64,000 nucleotides of DNA. Origin: Bacillus sp. MM2020_4. Lineage in GTDB: Bacteria > Bacillota > Bacilli > Bacillales > Cytobacillaceae. Shown in pieces: positions 25,304-34,024 of this stretch. The DNA lies in contig NZ_JAANMZ010000022.1 of NCBI RefSeq assembly GCF_011250555.1, positions 1 to 64,000 of the forward strand. Direction: 5' to 3'. The notes beneath the pieces were generated by a model. That model was not told the origin of the DNA, did no database searches, and worked only from the letters and a program-made list of their open reading frames with translations. How positions within the stretch are numbered: the first letter of the stretch is position 1; each line of letters opens with the position of its first letter. The translations under genes were made by a program, and so were the position numbers.

Positions 25304-25975
25304 ATGGAATCTTACAGACTTATAAATAATGTAAATGCTGCTTGTGACTGGGTAATGAAATTACTTTATCTTAATCTCCTATGGATCCTATTTACTCTTG
25401 CAGGATTGATAATAGCTGGGCTATTTCCGGCAACGGTTGCTATGTTTACAGTCATGAAAGGGTATCTTGCAGGTGAAAATGTAAGGGTTTTCAATGCGTT
25501 TAAGAAGGTATATAAAGAGGAATTTAGAAGGGCAAACCGACTGGGTCTCGTGCTCCTACTCCTACCAATTATTTTGTATACGGATTGGCAATTTACGAAC
25601 TATTTATCCGGAACCGTGGAAATGATGGCTAAGGGAATTCTCATTGGCAGTACTTGTTTATACGTGGTGATGCTAATTTATATCTTCCCAGTCTATCTAC
25701 AGATAAACAGGAAGGTGTTTACAGCCTTGAAAATGGCTTTTCTAATCGGAATAACGTATCCCTTCAATACTTTTATGATGCTTACTTCTATCGCATCCTT
25801 ATTATTTTTATTTGTCTTCCTTCCGATGGCGGGATATCTCTTTTTTTCAAGTGGTTTAGCATGTATGGTGTCGTTTTTCTCTTTCCGCTTATTTCAAAAA
25901 ATAGGAGACCGGGCAGAGAAACTACAAAATAGGGAAAGACCACGATGGACATCAATAACTAACACGATAGATTAG
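25304..25975 (+). CDS. YesL-like DUF624 membrane protein
   Basis: 223 residues, start behind GGGGGAGGA. Five to six membrane segments; the N-terminal INNVNAACDWVMKLLYLNLLWILFTLAG and ATVAMFTVMKGYL match DUF624, known from B. subtilis YesL beside the rhamnogalacturonan two-component/ABC genes. Role unknown; it is consistently found with carbohydrate ABC importers. It leads an operon with the permeases 14 nt downstream. The ~250 bp upstream are very AT-rich and hold no gene; they presumably carry the response-regulator target, which I could not define. Confidence 0.85.
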   Translation: MESYRLINNVNAACDWVMKLLYLNLLWILFTLAGLIIAGLFPATVAMFTVMKGYLAGENVRVFNAFKKVYKEEFRRANRLGLVLLLLPIILYTDWQFTNYLSGTVEMMAKGILIGSTCLYVVMLIYIFPVYLQINRKVFTALKMAFLIGITYPFNTFMMLTSIASLLFLFVFLPMAGYLFFSSGLACMVSFFSFRLFQKIGDRAEKLQNRERPRWTSITNTID

Positions 25976-25989
25976 GAGAGGTGAGGGAT

Positions 25990-26937
25990 ATGAATATTGA
26001 AGCAAAAACTGTATTTGAAAAAGTAGACGTCGAAGTGAAAGTAAAGAAAAAGAAAAGTGCCATCCAAAAACGAGAGAGTTTGACAGGTATTTTGTTTGTT
26101 TCCCCGATGTTGATCGGCGTGAGTGTGTTAACGCTTTTACCAATCCTGGCAACTTTTCTATTAAGCTTTGCAGATTGGAATTTTATTGTTGGATTTAACT
26201 CAATCAAATTTGTGGGATTGGATAATTTTAAAGCTCTATTTGAAAATGAAGTGTTTCTAAAATCGGTGTTGAACAATTTACTTTTTCTACTAACAGTTCC
26301 ATTATCCATGTTATTCTCATTAATCATTGCCATCGTCATTGATAAACATGTGTATGCAAAAAGTTATTTCAAAGTAGCCTTTTTCATGCCCTATATTTCA
26401 AGTATTGTTGCCATTGCCGTAGTTTGGCAGGTTCTATTTAATCCGACTGAGGGGCCGATCAATCAATTGTTATTTTCACTTGGTATTGATAATCCGCCAA
26501 CCTGGATAGCAGATCCGGATTTCGCGTTAATCTCAGTTATGGTTATTCAGATTTGGGCATCAATCGGATTTAGTATGATTATCTATTTAGCCGGTTTGCA
26601 GTCGATTCCAAAAGAACTTTACGAAGCAGCAGATATGGACGGGGCACGGGCATGGGATAAATTTAAACATATCATGCTTCCGGTTTTATCGCCGACAACT
26701 TTCTTTCTATTAATCACAGGAATCATTGGCACATTTAAAGTATTCGATTTAATTGCTGTATTAACCAAGGGCGGGCCAATTAATTCAACCACCATGTTGG
26801 TATGGCACTTGTATGAAAGTGCGTTTGTTAATTTGAAAATTGGCTATGCCTCAGCGATTGCGGTGGTCCTCTTCTTCTTCGTGCTGATCATAACCTTAGT
26901 GCAGTGGGTTGGACAGAAAAAATGGGTGAATTATTAG
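25990..26937 (+). CDS. Carbohydrate ABC transporter permease (MalF/LplB-type)
   Basis: 315 residues from ATG 25990 with AGGAGAGG 8 nt upstream. Six membrane segments; the EAA loop reads YEAADMDGARAWDKFKHIMLPVLSP, the contact site for the ATPase. A basic N-terminal region (VKVKKKKSAIQKRES) precedes the first segment. It pairs with the permease at 26967 and the lipoprotein at 27855 (CUT1 family importer). Oligosaccharide substrate is likely; identity unknown. Confidence 0.92.
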   Translation: MNIEAKTVFEKVDVEVKVKKKKSAIQKRESLTGILFVSPMLIGVSVLTLLPILATFLLSFADWNFIVGFNSIKFVGLDNFKALFENEVFLKSVLNNLLFLLTVPLSMLFSLIIAIVIDKHVYAKSYFKVAFFMPYISSIVAIAVVWQVLFNPTEGPINQLLFSLGIDNPPTWIADPDFALISVMVIQIWASIGFSMIIYLAGLQSIPKELYEAADMDGARAWDKFKHIMLPVLSPTTFFLLITGIIGTFKVFDLIAVLTKGGPINSTTMLVWHLYESAFVNLKIGYASAIAVVLFFFVLIITLVQWVGQKKWVNY

Positions 26938-26966
26938 GTTGACGAAATGAACAAGGAGGGACATCC

Positions 26967-27800
26967 ATGGAGAAAAAAATTAATCTTCGGAAGACCATCA
27001 TTACGATTATTGCCTTTATTGTAAGCATCGCCTTTTTACTTCCCTTTATTTGGATGCTATCTACCTCTTTTAAAATAGAGGCAGATGTATTTAAATTTCC
27101 GATCGAGTGGATACCAAAAAGATGGAACGGGATCGAAAACTATAAAGAAGTTTGGTTAGGTAAATATCCTTTTGCATTATATTATTGGAATTCGATTAAA
27201 ATCACGGTGATTACGACACTTATTTCCGTAACAGTATCCGCGATGGCTGCATATGGATTCTCAAAAGTGAATTTTCCGGCAGGTAAATTCCTGTTCATTA
27301 TTGTGTTGGCCACCTTCATGGTGCCACAACAGTCAATTTTAGTGCCTCAGTTTATTTTATATCGTTATTTGGGACTTTTTGATAGCCATATTGGATTAAT
27401 TCTATTGGGAAGCTTTAGTGTTTTAGGTACCTTTATGTTACGACAATTTTTTATGGGGATTCATTCAGATTATATCGATGCCGCAAAAATAGACGGTGCA
27501 GGCCATTTTAGAATATTCTGGTCAATTGCCCTGCCAATCGTCCGACCGGCAATCGCCACCTATGGAATCTTACGATTCATTTGGACTTGGAATGATTATC
27601 AGAATCCGTTGATCTTCTTGCGTACTGATGGGTTATATACGATTCAGTTAGCCATGCAAAAATTCACCTCATTGAATGGCGAATTTTACTCATTGATTAT
27701 GGCGGCGGCGGTTTCATCTATTCTTCCGCTCATTATTGTCTTTATTATCGGCCAGAAGCAGGTAATTGAGGGGATTGCACTTGGCGGTGTAAAGGGGTAA
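26967..27800 (+). CDS. Carbohydrate ABC transporter permease (MalG/YtcP-type)
   Basis: 277 residues, AAGGAGGG before the ATG. Six membrane segments, EAA loop DAAKIDGAGHFRIFWSIALPIVRP. It forms the heterodimeric channel with the preceding permease. No ATP-binding subunit is encoded nearby, so the shared MsmX-type ATPase of Bacillus probably drives it. Confidence 0.92.
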   Translation: MEKKINLRKTIITIIAFIVSIAFLLPFIWMLSTSFKIEADVFKFPIEWIPKRWNGIENYKEVWLGKYPFALYYWNSIKITVITTLISVTVSAMAAYGFSKVNFPAGKFLFIIVLATFMVPQQSILVPQFILYRYLGLFDSHIGLILLGSFSVLGTFMLRQFFMGIHSDYIDAAKIDGAGHFRIFWSIALPIVRPAIATYGILRFIWTWNDYQNPLIFLRTDGLYTIQLAMQKFTSLNGEFYSLIMAAAVSSILPLIIVFIIGQKQVIEGIALGGVKG

Positions 27801-27854
27801 TTTCAGATTCACAGCATCAAAAAAATAAATACTAACTAATAGGGGGTAGGGAAA

Positions 27855-29204
27855 GTGAAAAAAATTCTATTATTGTTTTTAAGCCTCAGTTTAGTTCTAG
27901 GAGTCCTCGCTGCCTGCAGCAAGCCTGATAAGACATCAAGTTCAGGCGAAAAGGGTGATACGGAAGAACCGGTCACAATTAAATTTTATACACATGGTAC
28001 TGAAGATGGTTACGCATGGGATAGAACAATCAAAGCTTTTGAAGAAAAGAATCCAAATATCAAAGTGGACGTTGTTCAATTAAGTGAAAAGCAGGATAGT
28101 CAAGAAGCATTGAAAAAGATTGATTTAGCTGCCGCTTCAGGAGAAGAAATGGATGTCGTCATGTTCACAAATACCGCTAACTACGCACAGCGAGTAAATT
28201 TAGGTATGCTGGAACCACTAGATGAAATGATTAAAAAAGATGGCTTTAAAATGGAAGATGAATATAAAGTTGATACTAAGATCAATGGCAAATATTACGG
28301 TCTTCCAGGAAAATATGTATCATGGTTTGTCCTGTTAAATAAAGACCGGTTAGATGCGGCAGGACTTGAAGTTCCGAAAAGTTGGACATGGGACGAGTAC
28401 ATGGAATACGCTAAAAAACTGACGAAAGACGGAAAGTATGGAACCTACTTTCATGGTCCGTGGCAAGGTGCATGGGCAAACTATATGAGCCTAAGATTAC
28501 AGTCACAGGAAAAAGATGCCGGTTTCTTGAAAACCGACGGAACCTCCAATATCGACAGCCCGCTTTATAAGGAATCACTAGCAATGCGTGTGAAAATGGA
28601 GAAGGAAGACAAGTCAGCGGTCCCATATTCTTCGATGATTTCACAAAAAATGAATTATCGTGATCAATTCTTTACGCAGCAGGTTAGCATGATTATTACA
28701 GGAACCTTTATGATTGCGGAACTTGGAGGATCAGAGCGATTCCCGGCTGATTTCAATGTGGCAGTCGCACCATTCCCACAAAATAAAGTAGACGAAAAAG
28801 GTGCATATTCCGCGGCTGATGCCGATATTTTGGGTGTTGCAGCTAACTCGAAACATAAAGAGGCCGCATACAAATTTATCAGATGGTACACAACGGAAGG
28901 GCAAATTGCTCAAGGAATTAATATTTCATCATGGAAAAAAACCACAGATGACCAAGTAATCAAATTAATCAATGATACTCTAGCAGAAGCCCAGAATCCT
29001 GAAAAGGTTGATAAGGAGTCTTTAATACACTCTGTTCAAACAACTATTTCAGCTAAAGTAGGAAAACCAGTACCATACCAGTCGGAAATTGACTTAGCAC
29101 TTTCTACAGAATTTGAAAAATTAATTCTTGGGAAACAAAGTCTTGACGAAACAGTAGCAAGCTCTAAGAAAGTCGTACAAGAGATAATTGATAAAAATAG
29201 GTAA
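27855..29204 (+). CDS. Sugar-binding lipoprotein of the CUT1 ABC importer
   Basis: 449 residues, GTG start with a GGGGGTAGGG ribosome binding site. Lipoprotein signal with lipobox LAAC near residue 21, then a family 1 solute-binding fold (EDGYAWDRTIKAFEEKNPNIKVDVVQ; aromatic-rich pocket segments YVSWFVLLNKDRLDAAG and PKSWTWDEYMEYAKKL). It captures the sugar outside the membrane for the two permeases upstream. It is followed by a repeat element and the two-component genes. Confidence 0.92.
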   Translation: MKKILLLFLSLSLVLGVLAACSKPDKTSSSGEKGDTEEPVTIKFYTHGTEDGYAWDRTIKAFEEKNPNIKVDVVQLSEKQDSQEALKKIDLAAASGEEMDVVMFTNTANYAQRVNLGMLEPLDEMIKKDGFKMEDEYKVDTKINGKYYGLPGKYVSWFVLLNKDRLDAAGLEVPKSWTWDEYMEYAKKLTKDGKYGTYFHGPWQGAWANYMSLRLQSQEKDAGFLKTDGTSNIDSPLYKESLAMRVKMEKEDKSAVPYSSMISQKMNYRDQFFTQQVSMIITGTFMIAELGGSERFPADFNVAVAPFPQNKVDEKGAYSAADADILGVAANSKHKEAAYKFIRWYTTEGQIAQGINISSWKKTTDDQVIKLINDTLAEAQNPEKVDKESLIHSVQTTISAKVGKPVPYQSEIDLALSTEFEKLILGKQSLDETVASSKKVVQEIIDKNR

Positions 29205-29325
29205 ATAGATTAATCCCAACTTTCTTGCAATTGAAGCTGAGTATATAATAGGGACAGGGGCGATACCCGCTTTTTTAGCCCCAATCTTTATCAAAAGATA
29301 AGAAAGAAATCTTGATTTTGAGAAT

Positions 29326-29476
29326 TGTCCAGCTCCAGCGCCCTAGCGGCTAATGTCCTTCGCTCTCCGCCCTACGATAAGTCAAGCACGAATGCGCCTC
29401 CGGCTCTTCGTGTTTCCTTTATCTCAGTTGGAGTGCTCCAGGCCATACGCCGCTGACCAGGGCGCTTGCGCTTTTC
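29326..29476. repeat. Dispersed Bacillus-type repeat element (~150 bp)
   Basis: The element runs from TTGTCCAGCTCCAGCGCC to CAGGGCGCTTGCGCTTTTC and is much richer in GC than its surroundings. Its ends are inverted relatives (AGCGCCCT..AGCGGC against GCCGCTGACCAGGGCGCT). Bases 29435-29476 are the exact reverse complement of 9866-9907. It fills the gap between the binding-protein gene and the sensor kinase and ends one base before the kinase ribosome binding site. Confidence 0.85.
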
Positions 29477-29489
29477 GAGGAGGTTGGAA

Positions 29490-31310
29490 GTGAAAACGCG
29501 AGTGATACATTTCGTATCGTCCCTGTCTTTTCGTGATAGAGTCCTTTTAATTGCGATAACATGTTTGATCCTTCCTGCCATAACGACATTCACCGTCTAC
29601 AATTATTTGACAAAAGATGCTGTGAAAGAGCAGGCCATTAGTAGTGCACAAAATGAATTAAAACTTACAAATGAATATTTGAAAAAGGAATTTGAAGATA
29701 TGTTATACACGCTGAATTTTATTCAGCTCGACACAGAGCTAAACACAATCTTTAAATATCCAAGTAGTTATTCCTCGGCATTAGAGAATGGAACAGAATA
29801 TGATGAATTCATAAATGATCAAAAGGTTCAACAGAAATTAGATACAATTACTTTATTAGATCAGAAGGCATACGTGACAATCCTGCTGAATAACGGGAAA
29901 TTTTATACGAACTATTCATTCCATGAATTTAATCCGCTCGAGTTAAAAAACGAACCATGGTTTAAAATCTTAAGCAGGCTAAAAGGATATCGGTCTATTT
30001 GGATTGCCCCCCAGCCAACCATGATTATATCTGAAAGAAAAAATAATCCTTTTCAATTATCTGTTGCAAGACCTTTACGTGACAGTAATCAAGGTGTCTA
30101 CGGATATGCTGTGGTGACAGTGATGGAAAATAGAATCATAGATATATTAAATAGCGAAAATACCGGCCATAGCATGATACTACTAAATGAAAGAAATAAT
30201 TTGATTGCAAAGAATCAATTTTTTGATTGGAAACTTACTAAGGAAGTGACCGAAGAATTAGGCCGCAATACATCAGATGTGATGACAATAAAAGGTGAAA
30301 AATATTTGATTAATTCTCGCGAACTTTCTATTACAGGATGGAAATTAATCTCTCTTAATCCTTATGAAAATGCGATCTCGAAAATTAATGCGATTTTCAA
30401 ACGGGTATTTCTCGTTCAAGCACTTGCTTACGTTTTATTTTTAATTTTACTTGTCTATCTTTTACGGAAAATATTAAATCGACTGGTGGATTTAAAAAAC
30501 TTAGCAAAAAAAGTTCAAAAGGGCGATTTATCAGTGCGATCTGAAGCGAAGGGGAACGATGAAATTGCCACCCTTTCAACTTCCTTTAATCTTATGTTAG
30601 ATAAGGTTAATAAAGTAATCGAGGAGAATACACTCACCGAAACAAGAAAACGACAAGCAGAATTGGCGATGTTACAAGCGCAAATAAATCCTCACTTTTT
30701 GTTTAATGTATTAAATTCGATTCGCATGAAAGTGATGATGAAAGGTGATTATGACAGTGCTGGAATGCTTAGTTCATTATCAAAGCTTTTAAGAATGACA
30801 ATCGATAAACATAAAGGGATGATCCCTTTTCATGAAGAATTAGCGATCAATAAAGACTATATTCGTTTAATGAATATGCGCAAACGGCATAAGATTGAAT
30901 TGAAAATGGAAGTTTCCATCGAAACGTCAAACATTAAATTGCCACGATTAGTATTACAACCAATTATTGAAAATGCCATCATTCACGGGTTAAACGAGCA
31001 GGAAGGGCACATTTTGATTAAAGCACATTACACCTCTCCTACTTTTACCATTGAGATTGAAGACAATGGAACAGGGATGCGGAAGGAGCACCTTACTAGA
31101 ATTCAGGAAAGACTGAGTAATCCGGGATTAGAAACTTCAGCTAAAAGTGAACGAAGCGAGGGATTTTCAAGTATTGGCCTATCAAATGTTTATGAAAGAA
31201 TAGCATTAACTTTTGGTGAAGGCTTTTTAATGCAGGTACAAAGTGAACCGGACAAGGGTACCAAAGTATCCATGTTTATCCCTATTCAAGAGGAGGAAAA
31301 TCATGTATAA
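29490..31310 (+). CDS. YesM-like sensor histidine kinase
   Basis: 606 residues from GTG 29490, chosen because GAGGAGG lies 7 nt upstream; earlier in-frame codons belong to the repeat element. Membrane segments at ~20-40 and ~306-326 flank an extracellular Cache-type sensor. HAMP follows (ILNRLVDLKNLAKKVQKGDL), then the His_kinase domain with phospho-acceptor H402 in QINPHFLFN and an HATPase_c with NAIIHGL and DNGTGM. It works with the overlapping response regulator gene to sense the sugar handled by the ABC importer. Confidence 0.93.
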   Translation: MKTRVIHFVSSLSFRDRVLLIAITCLILPAITTFTVYNYLTKDAVKEQAISSAQNELKLTNEYLKKEFEDMLYTLNFIQLDTELNTIFKYPSSYSSALENGTEYDEFINDQKVQQKLDTITLLDQKAYVTILLNNGKFYTNYSFHEFNPLELKNEPWFKILSRLKGYRSIWIAPQPTMIISERKNNPFQLSVARPLRDSNQGVYGYAVVTVMENRIIDILNSENTGHSMILLNERNNLIAKNQFFDWKLTKEVTEELGRNTSDVMTIKGEKYLINSRELSITGWKLISLNPYENAISKINAIFKRVFLVQALAYVLFLILLVYLLRKILNRLVDLKNLAKKVQKGDLSVRSEAKGNDEIATLSTSFNLMLDKVNKVIEENTLTETRKRQAELAMLQAQINPHFLFNVLNSIRMKVMMKGDYDSAGMLSSLSKLLRMTIDKHKGMIPFHEELAINKDYIRLMNMRKRHKIELKMEVSIETSNIKLPRLVLQPIIENAIIHGLNEQEGHILIKAHYTSPTFTIEIEDNGTGMRKEHLTRIQERLSNPGLETSAKSERSEGFSSIGLSNVYERIALTFGEGFLMQVQSEPDKGTKVSMFIPIQEEENHV

Positions 31311-32565
31311 CGTAATGTTAGTAGATGATGATTATCCTGTGTTGGAATTCCTTTCAGAAATGATCGACTGGGATGGCCTTGGGCTGACATTGCAAAGTAC
31401 CCATGTAAATGGAATGAGTGCTTTAAACGAAGCAGAAGAAAGTATGCCTGATATCCTTATAACAGATATAGGCATGCCAAAATTAAATGGAATTGAACTA
31501 ACGAAAAGATTAAAGGGAAAATATCCTTCATTGTTAGTTACAATCCTATCGTGCCATAATGAGTTCGAATTCGCGCAACAGGCGCTTAAATTAAATGTTC
31601 AAGAATATATCCTCAAAGATGTGTTAGATGTAAATGAAATAATACATATACTGCGCCAGTTTGTAGATACACTTAACAATGAAAAGAAGAATAAAATGAA
31701 TCAATTACAAATGGCTCAAACCATCGAACAAAACAAGGGGTTAATGTTAGAAAGATTTATAAATAAAACAATATATCATCCCATCCATAATCCGAATGTT
31801 TGGCAGGATGAAGCTTATTTACTAGGCTTCCAGCCAAATCAACGATATATGGTTATCCTTTGTATGATTAATCAATATCAATCAGTTCTTCATTATTTTC
31901 AATCAACCGATTTGCTAAATTACTTTATTCAAAATGTCATAGCGGAGGTAGTGGAAAAGGATGGAGTAAATGCCGTTCATGGTCAATTTGAAAAAGAGAA
32001 ATCCTTTTTATTTGTAAGCATGGTGGAAGACGAGGAATTTCTAAAAATAAAAAGCTTGATGAAAAAGATACAAATTATTTTTCAGGACACCTTTGGAATT
32101 TCTCTTTCATTTAGAAAGGGCCATGCTGCTGAAAAGCCCGTAGATATAAAAATGCAAATGATGAAACTGATCGAATTCAATGATTCAAAAATCTGTTCAA
32201 ACACAGAAATTGAAAATGCCTGCAAGTATATTTTAGATAATCTGCATAGGAAAATAACGTTGGAAGAAGTAGCGAATTACCTGCACCTAAATTCCAGTTA
32301 TTTTAGCCGATTATTTAAAAAGGAAATTGGTGTTAATTTTGTTAAATATGTTGTGAAACTGAAAATGAACCGTGCTAAGGATTTATTGGATCAAACCAAC
32401 TATACCATTCTTGAGATTAGCGAAATGTTAGGATATGAGAATCAGAGTTATTTTAATAAAACCTTTAAATCATTTGAGGGTATAGCACCGATTGAATATA
32501 GAAATGGGGTAATGCGGATAAAAAGAAAGGAAAAAGCCAACTCACATTTCAATTTTGTGAATTGA
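31303..32565 (+). CDS. YesN-like AraC-type response regulator
   Basis: 420 residues from ATG 31303 (AGAGGAGG upstream), overlapping the kinase end by 8 nt. Receiver domain ~1-120 with D8-D10 cluster, phospho-acceptor D55 (LITDIGMP) and K105 (ILKD). The C-terminal ~100 residues form an AraC DNA-binding domain (LHRKITLEEVANYLHLNSSYFSRLFKK and ILEISEMLGYENQSYFNKTFK). It should activate the YesL/ABC operon. The genes downstream are convergent. Confidence 0.93.
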   Translation: MYNVMLVDDDYPVLEFLSEMIDWDGLGLTLQSTHVNGMSALNEAEESMPDILITDIGMPKLNGIELTKRLKGKYPSLLVTILSCHNEFEFAQQALKLNVQEYILKDVLDVNEIIHILRQFVDTLNNEKKNKMNQLQMAQTIEQNKGLMLERFINKTIYHPIHNPNVWQDEAYLLGFQPNQRYMVILCMINQYQSVLHYFQSTDLLNYFIQNVIAEVVEKDGVNAVHGQFEKEKSFLFVSMVEDEEFLKIKSLMKKIQIIFQDTFGISLSFRKGHAAEKPVDIKMQMMKLIEFNDSKICSNTEIENACKYILDNLHRKITLEEVANYLHLNSSYFSRLFKKEIGVNFVKYVVKLKMNRAKDLLDQTNYTILEISEMLGYENQSYFNKTFKSFEGIAPIEYRNGVMRIKRKEKANSHFNFVN

Positions 32566-32616
32566 CCTTTCCGGTTGTTTTATTCGTTTTTTTCATGGTA
32601 AGCTACCTTTTCTCCA

Positions 32617-33774
32617 TTAAAGCGATAAGCAGATAGTTGAGACATTCAAAAACTTTTTAATCGCAAAAGCACATGCGCCCATTACACACGCTTTGTTTCC
32701 CAGTTCTGATACCCGCAATTCACAATAATGGCTAATCGTTGAAGTAAGATGATTTTTTATTTCCGCTACAGCATCCTGATAGTTTCGAAGTAATTCACTG
32801 TTAATGACCAAAATCTCAGGATTATAGAGATTGATAATATTATTAAGGCCAATTGATAGATACTTAATATATTGTTTCATTTGTTCACACGTAATTGGTT
32901 CTTGCCCCCTGATTAACTTTTGAATAGCATCATAGCTTAATTCAGGAGTATTCTGCTTTTCAGATAATTGTTTCATGAAGCTTGATTCTGATGCATATTG
33001 TTCCCAACACCCGAAATTCCCGCAGCTGCAGGGTATTCCGTCAGGAACAATGATCATATGGCCAATTTCGCCTGCATAGCCATGATAGCCCTTAAGTGCA
33101 TCACCATTCACCATTATGCCTAGTCCAATTCCGGAGTACAGACTGATTGATAACAAATTCTCACTTTGATGATGTTGATAGACCTTTTCGGCAAAAGAAC
33201 ACAAATTTGCATTGTTTTCGATATAAATGCTCACACTGGTTTGGGTTTGTAGGTCATCTTTTAAATTTTTGTTGTGCCAGCCGTGCTGCGGAACAAAATA
33301 AATCATCTCGTCATTATTTACAATCCCGTGAATCCCAATCACTACCCCTGACAGGCCATAACGAGCTTCTGAACATTGCTGTTTGTAAGCGTTTATTTGT
33401 TTGATCAACATTCCAAGAATAACATCATAATCAGAGGTATCTAGATGAATTGTATCTGTCTGAACCGGCAAACCGCTAATATTAGCTAAGGCAAAGGTAA
33501 CCGAATGTTTATCAAGGTCAATTCCAAGTACAAATCCAGCCTGTTGGTTGATGGAGAGCATGATTGGTCTTCTGCCAAGATTCTTATGATCTTGCTGGGT
33601 CTCGATAATTAAATCCTCCGCTAGTAAATCAGCTGCTTGAACAGAGATCGTTGCTTTATTTAGACCTGTAATTTTTGCCAGGTCGGCTCTGGATATCATC
33701 CCATGTTCAAAAATTTTACTTATGATTAACGATCGGTTGAGTTTTTTGATGTATGCAGCATCACCTGTAATCAT
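32617..33774 (-). CDS. ROK-family transcriptional repressor 2 (paralogue of repressor 1)
   Basis: 385 residues, AAGGAGGG before the ATG. Winged helix at ~10-75 (ISRADLAKITGLNKATISVQAADLL) and ROK domain with IGIHGIV, IENNANLCSFAE and CSCGNFGCWEQ zinc motif. It begins M-I-TGDAAYIKK-L-NRSLII, nearly the same as repressor 1. It is divergent from the LarA-like operon, with the longest operator palindrome in between. The two repressors may share sites or answer to two effectors of one pathway. Confidence 0.92.
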   Translation of the reverse strand: MITGDAAYIKKLNRSLIISKIFEHGMISRADLAKITGLNKATISVQAADLLAEDLIIETQQDHKNLGRRPIMLSINQQAGFVLGIDLDKHSVTFALANISGLPVQTDTIHLDTSDYDVILGMLIKQINAYKQQCSEARYGLSGVVIGIHGIVNNDEMIYFVPQHGWHNKNLKDDLQTQTSVSIYIENNANLCSFAEKVYQHHQSENLLSISLYSGIGLGIMVNGDALKGYHGYAGEIGHMIIVPDGIPCSCGNFGCWEQYASESSFMKQLSEKQNTPELSYDAIQKLIRGQEPITCEQMKQYIKYLSIGLNNIINLYNPEILVINSELLRNYQDAVAEIKNHLTSTISHYCELRVSELGNKACVMGACAFAIKKFLNVSTICLSL

Positions 33775-33821
33775 GTAAGCCCTCCTTGAATGATAATTCG
33801 GTAAATAATCCTACATATTTA

Positions 33822-33888
33822 TTGACGAAAAGGTTAGCATAATGATATTATACAGTTAATTAATTTGTTTGGTAAACAAATTAATTAA
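33822..33888 (+). promoter_or_regulatory. Promoter and ROK operator site C (LarA-like operon)
   Basis: -35 TTGACG (33822-33827), 18 bp, -10 TATTAT (33846-33851). A perfect 15-3-15 inverted repeat fills 33856-33888: half-sites TTAATTAATTTGTTT and AAACAAATTAATTAA around GGT. The inner 11-mers equal those of site B before uxaC. A 136-nt leader without obvious structure follows before the GTG start. Confidence 0.85.
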
Positions 33889-34024
33889 AGAAACACATAA
33901 ATTATGTTAGTATGTTTTTTGAAAGGGATTACAGACAGGAGCTTATAAGAAAATGGACTTCCTGTTTACATGGAAATTTATCCAATGTGGAAAACTTACA
34001 TAAGGAAAAGGAGTGTGTTAGTCC

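Noticed and set aside
29372-29593. Minus-strand ORF over the repeat element and kinase start
   Set aside because: Composition follows the repeat; antisense to a clear kinase gene.
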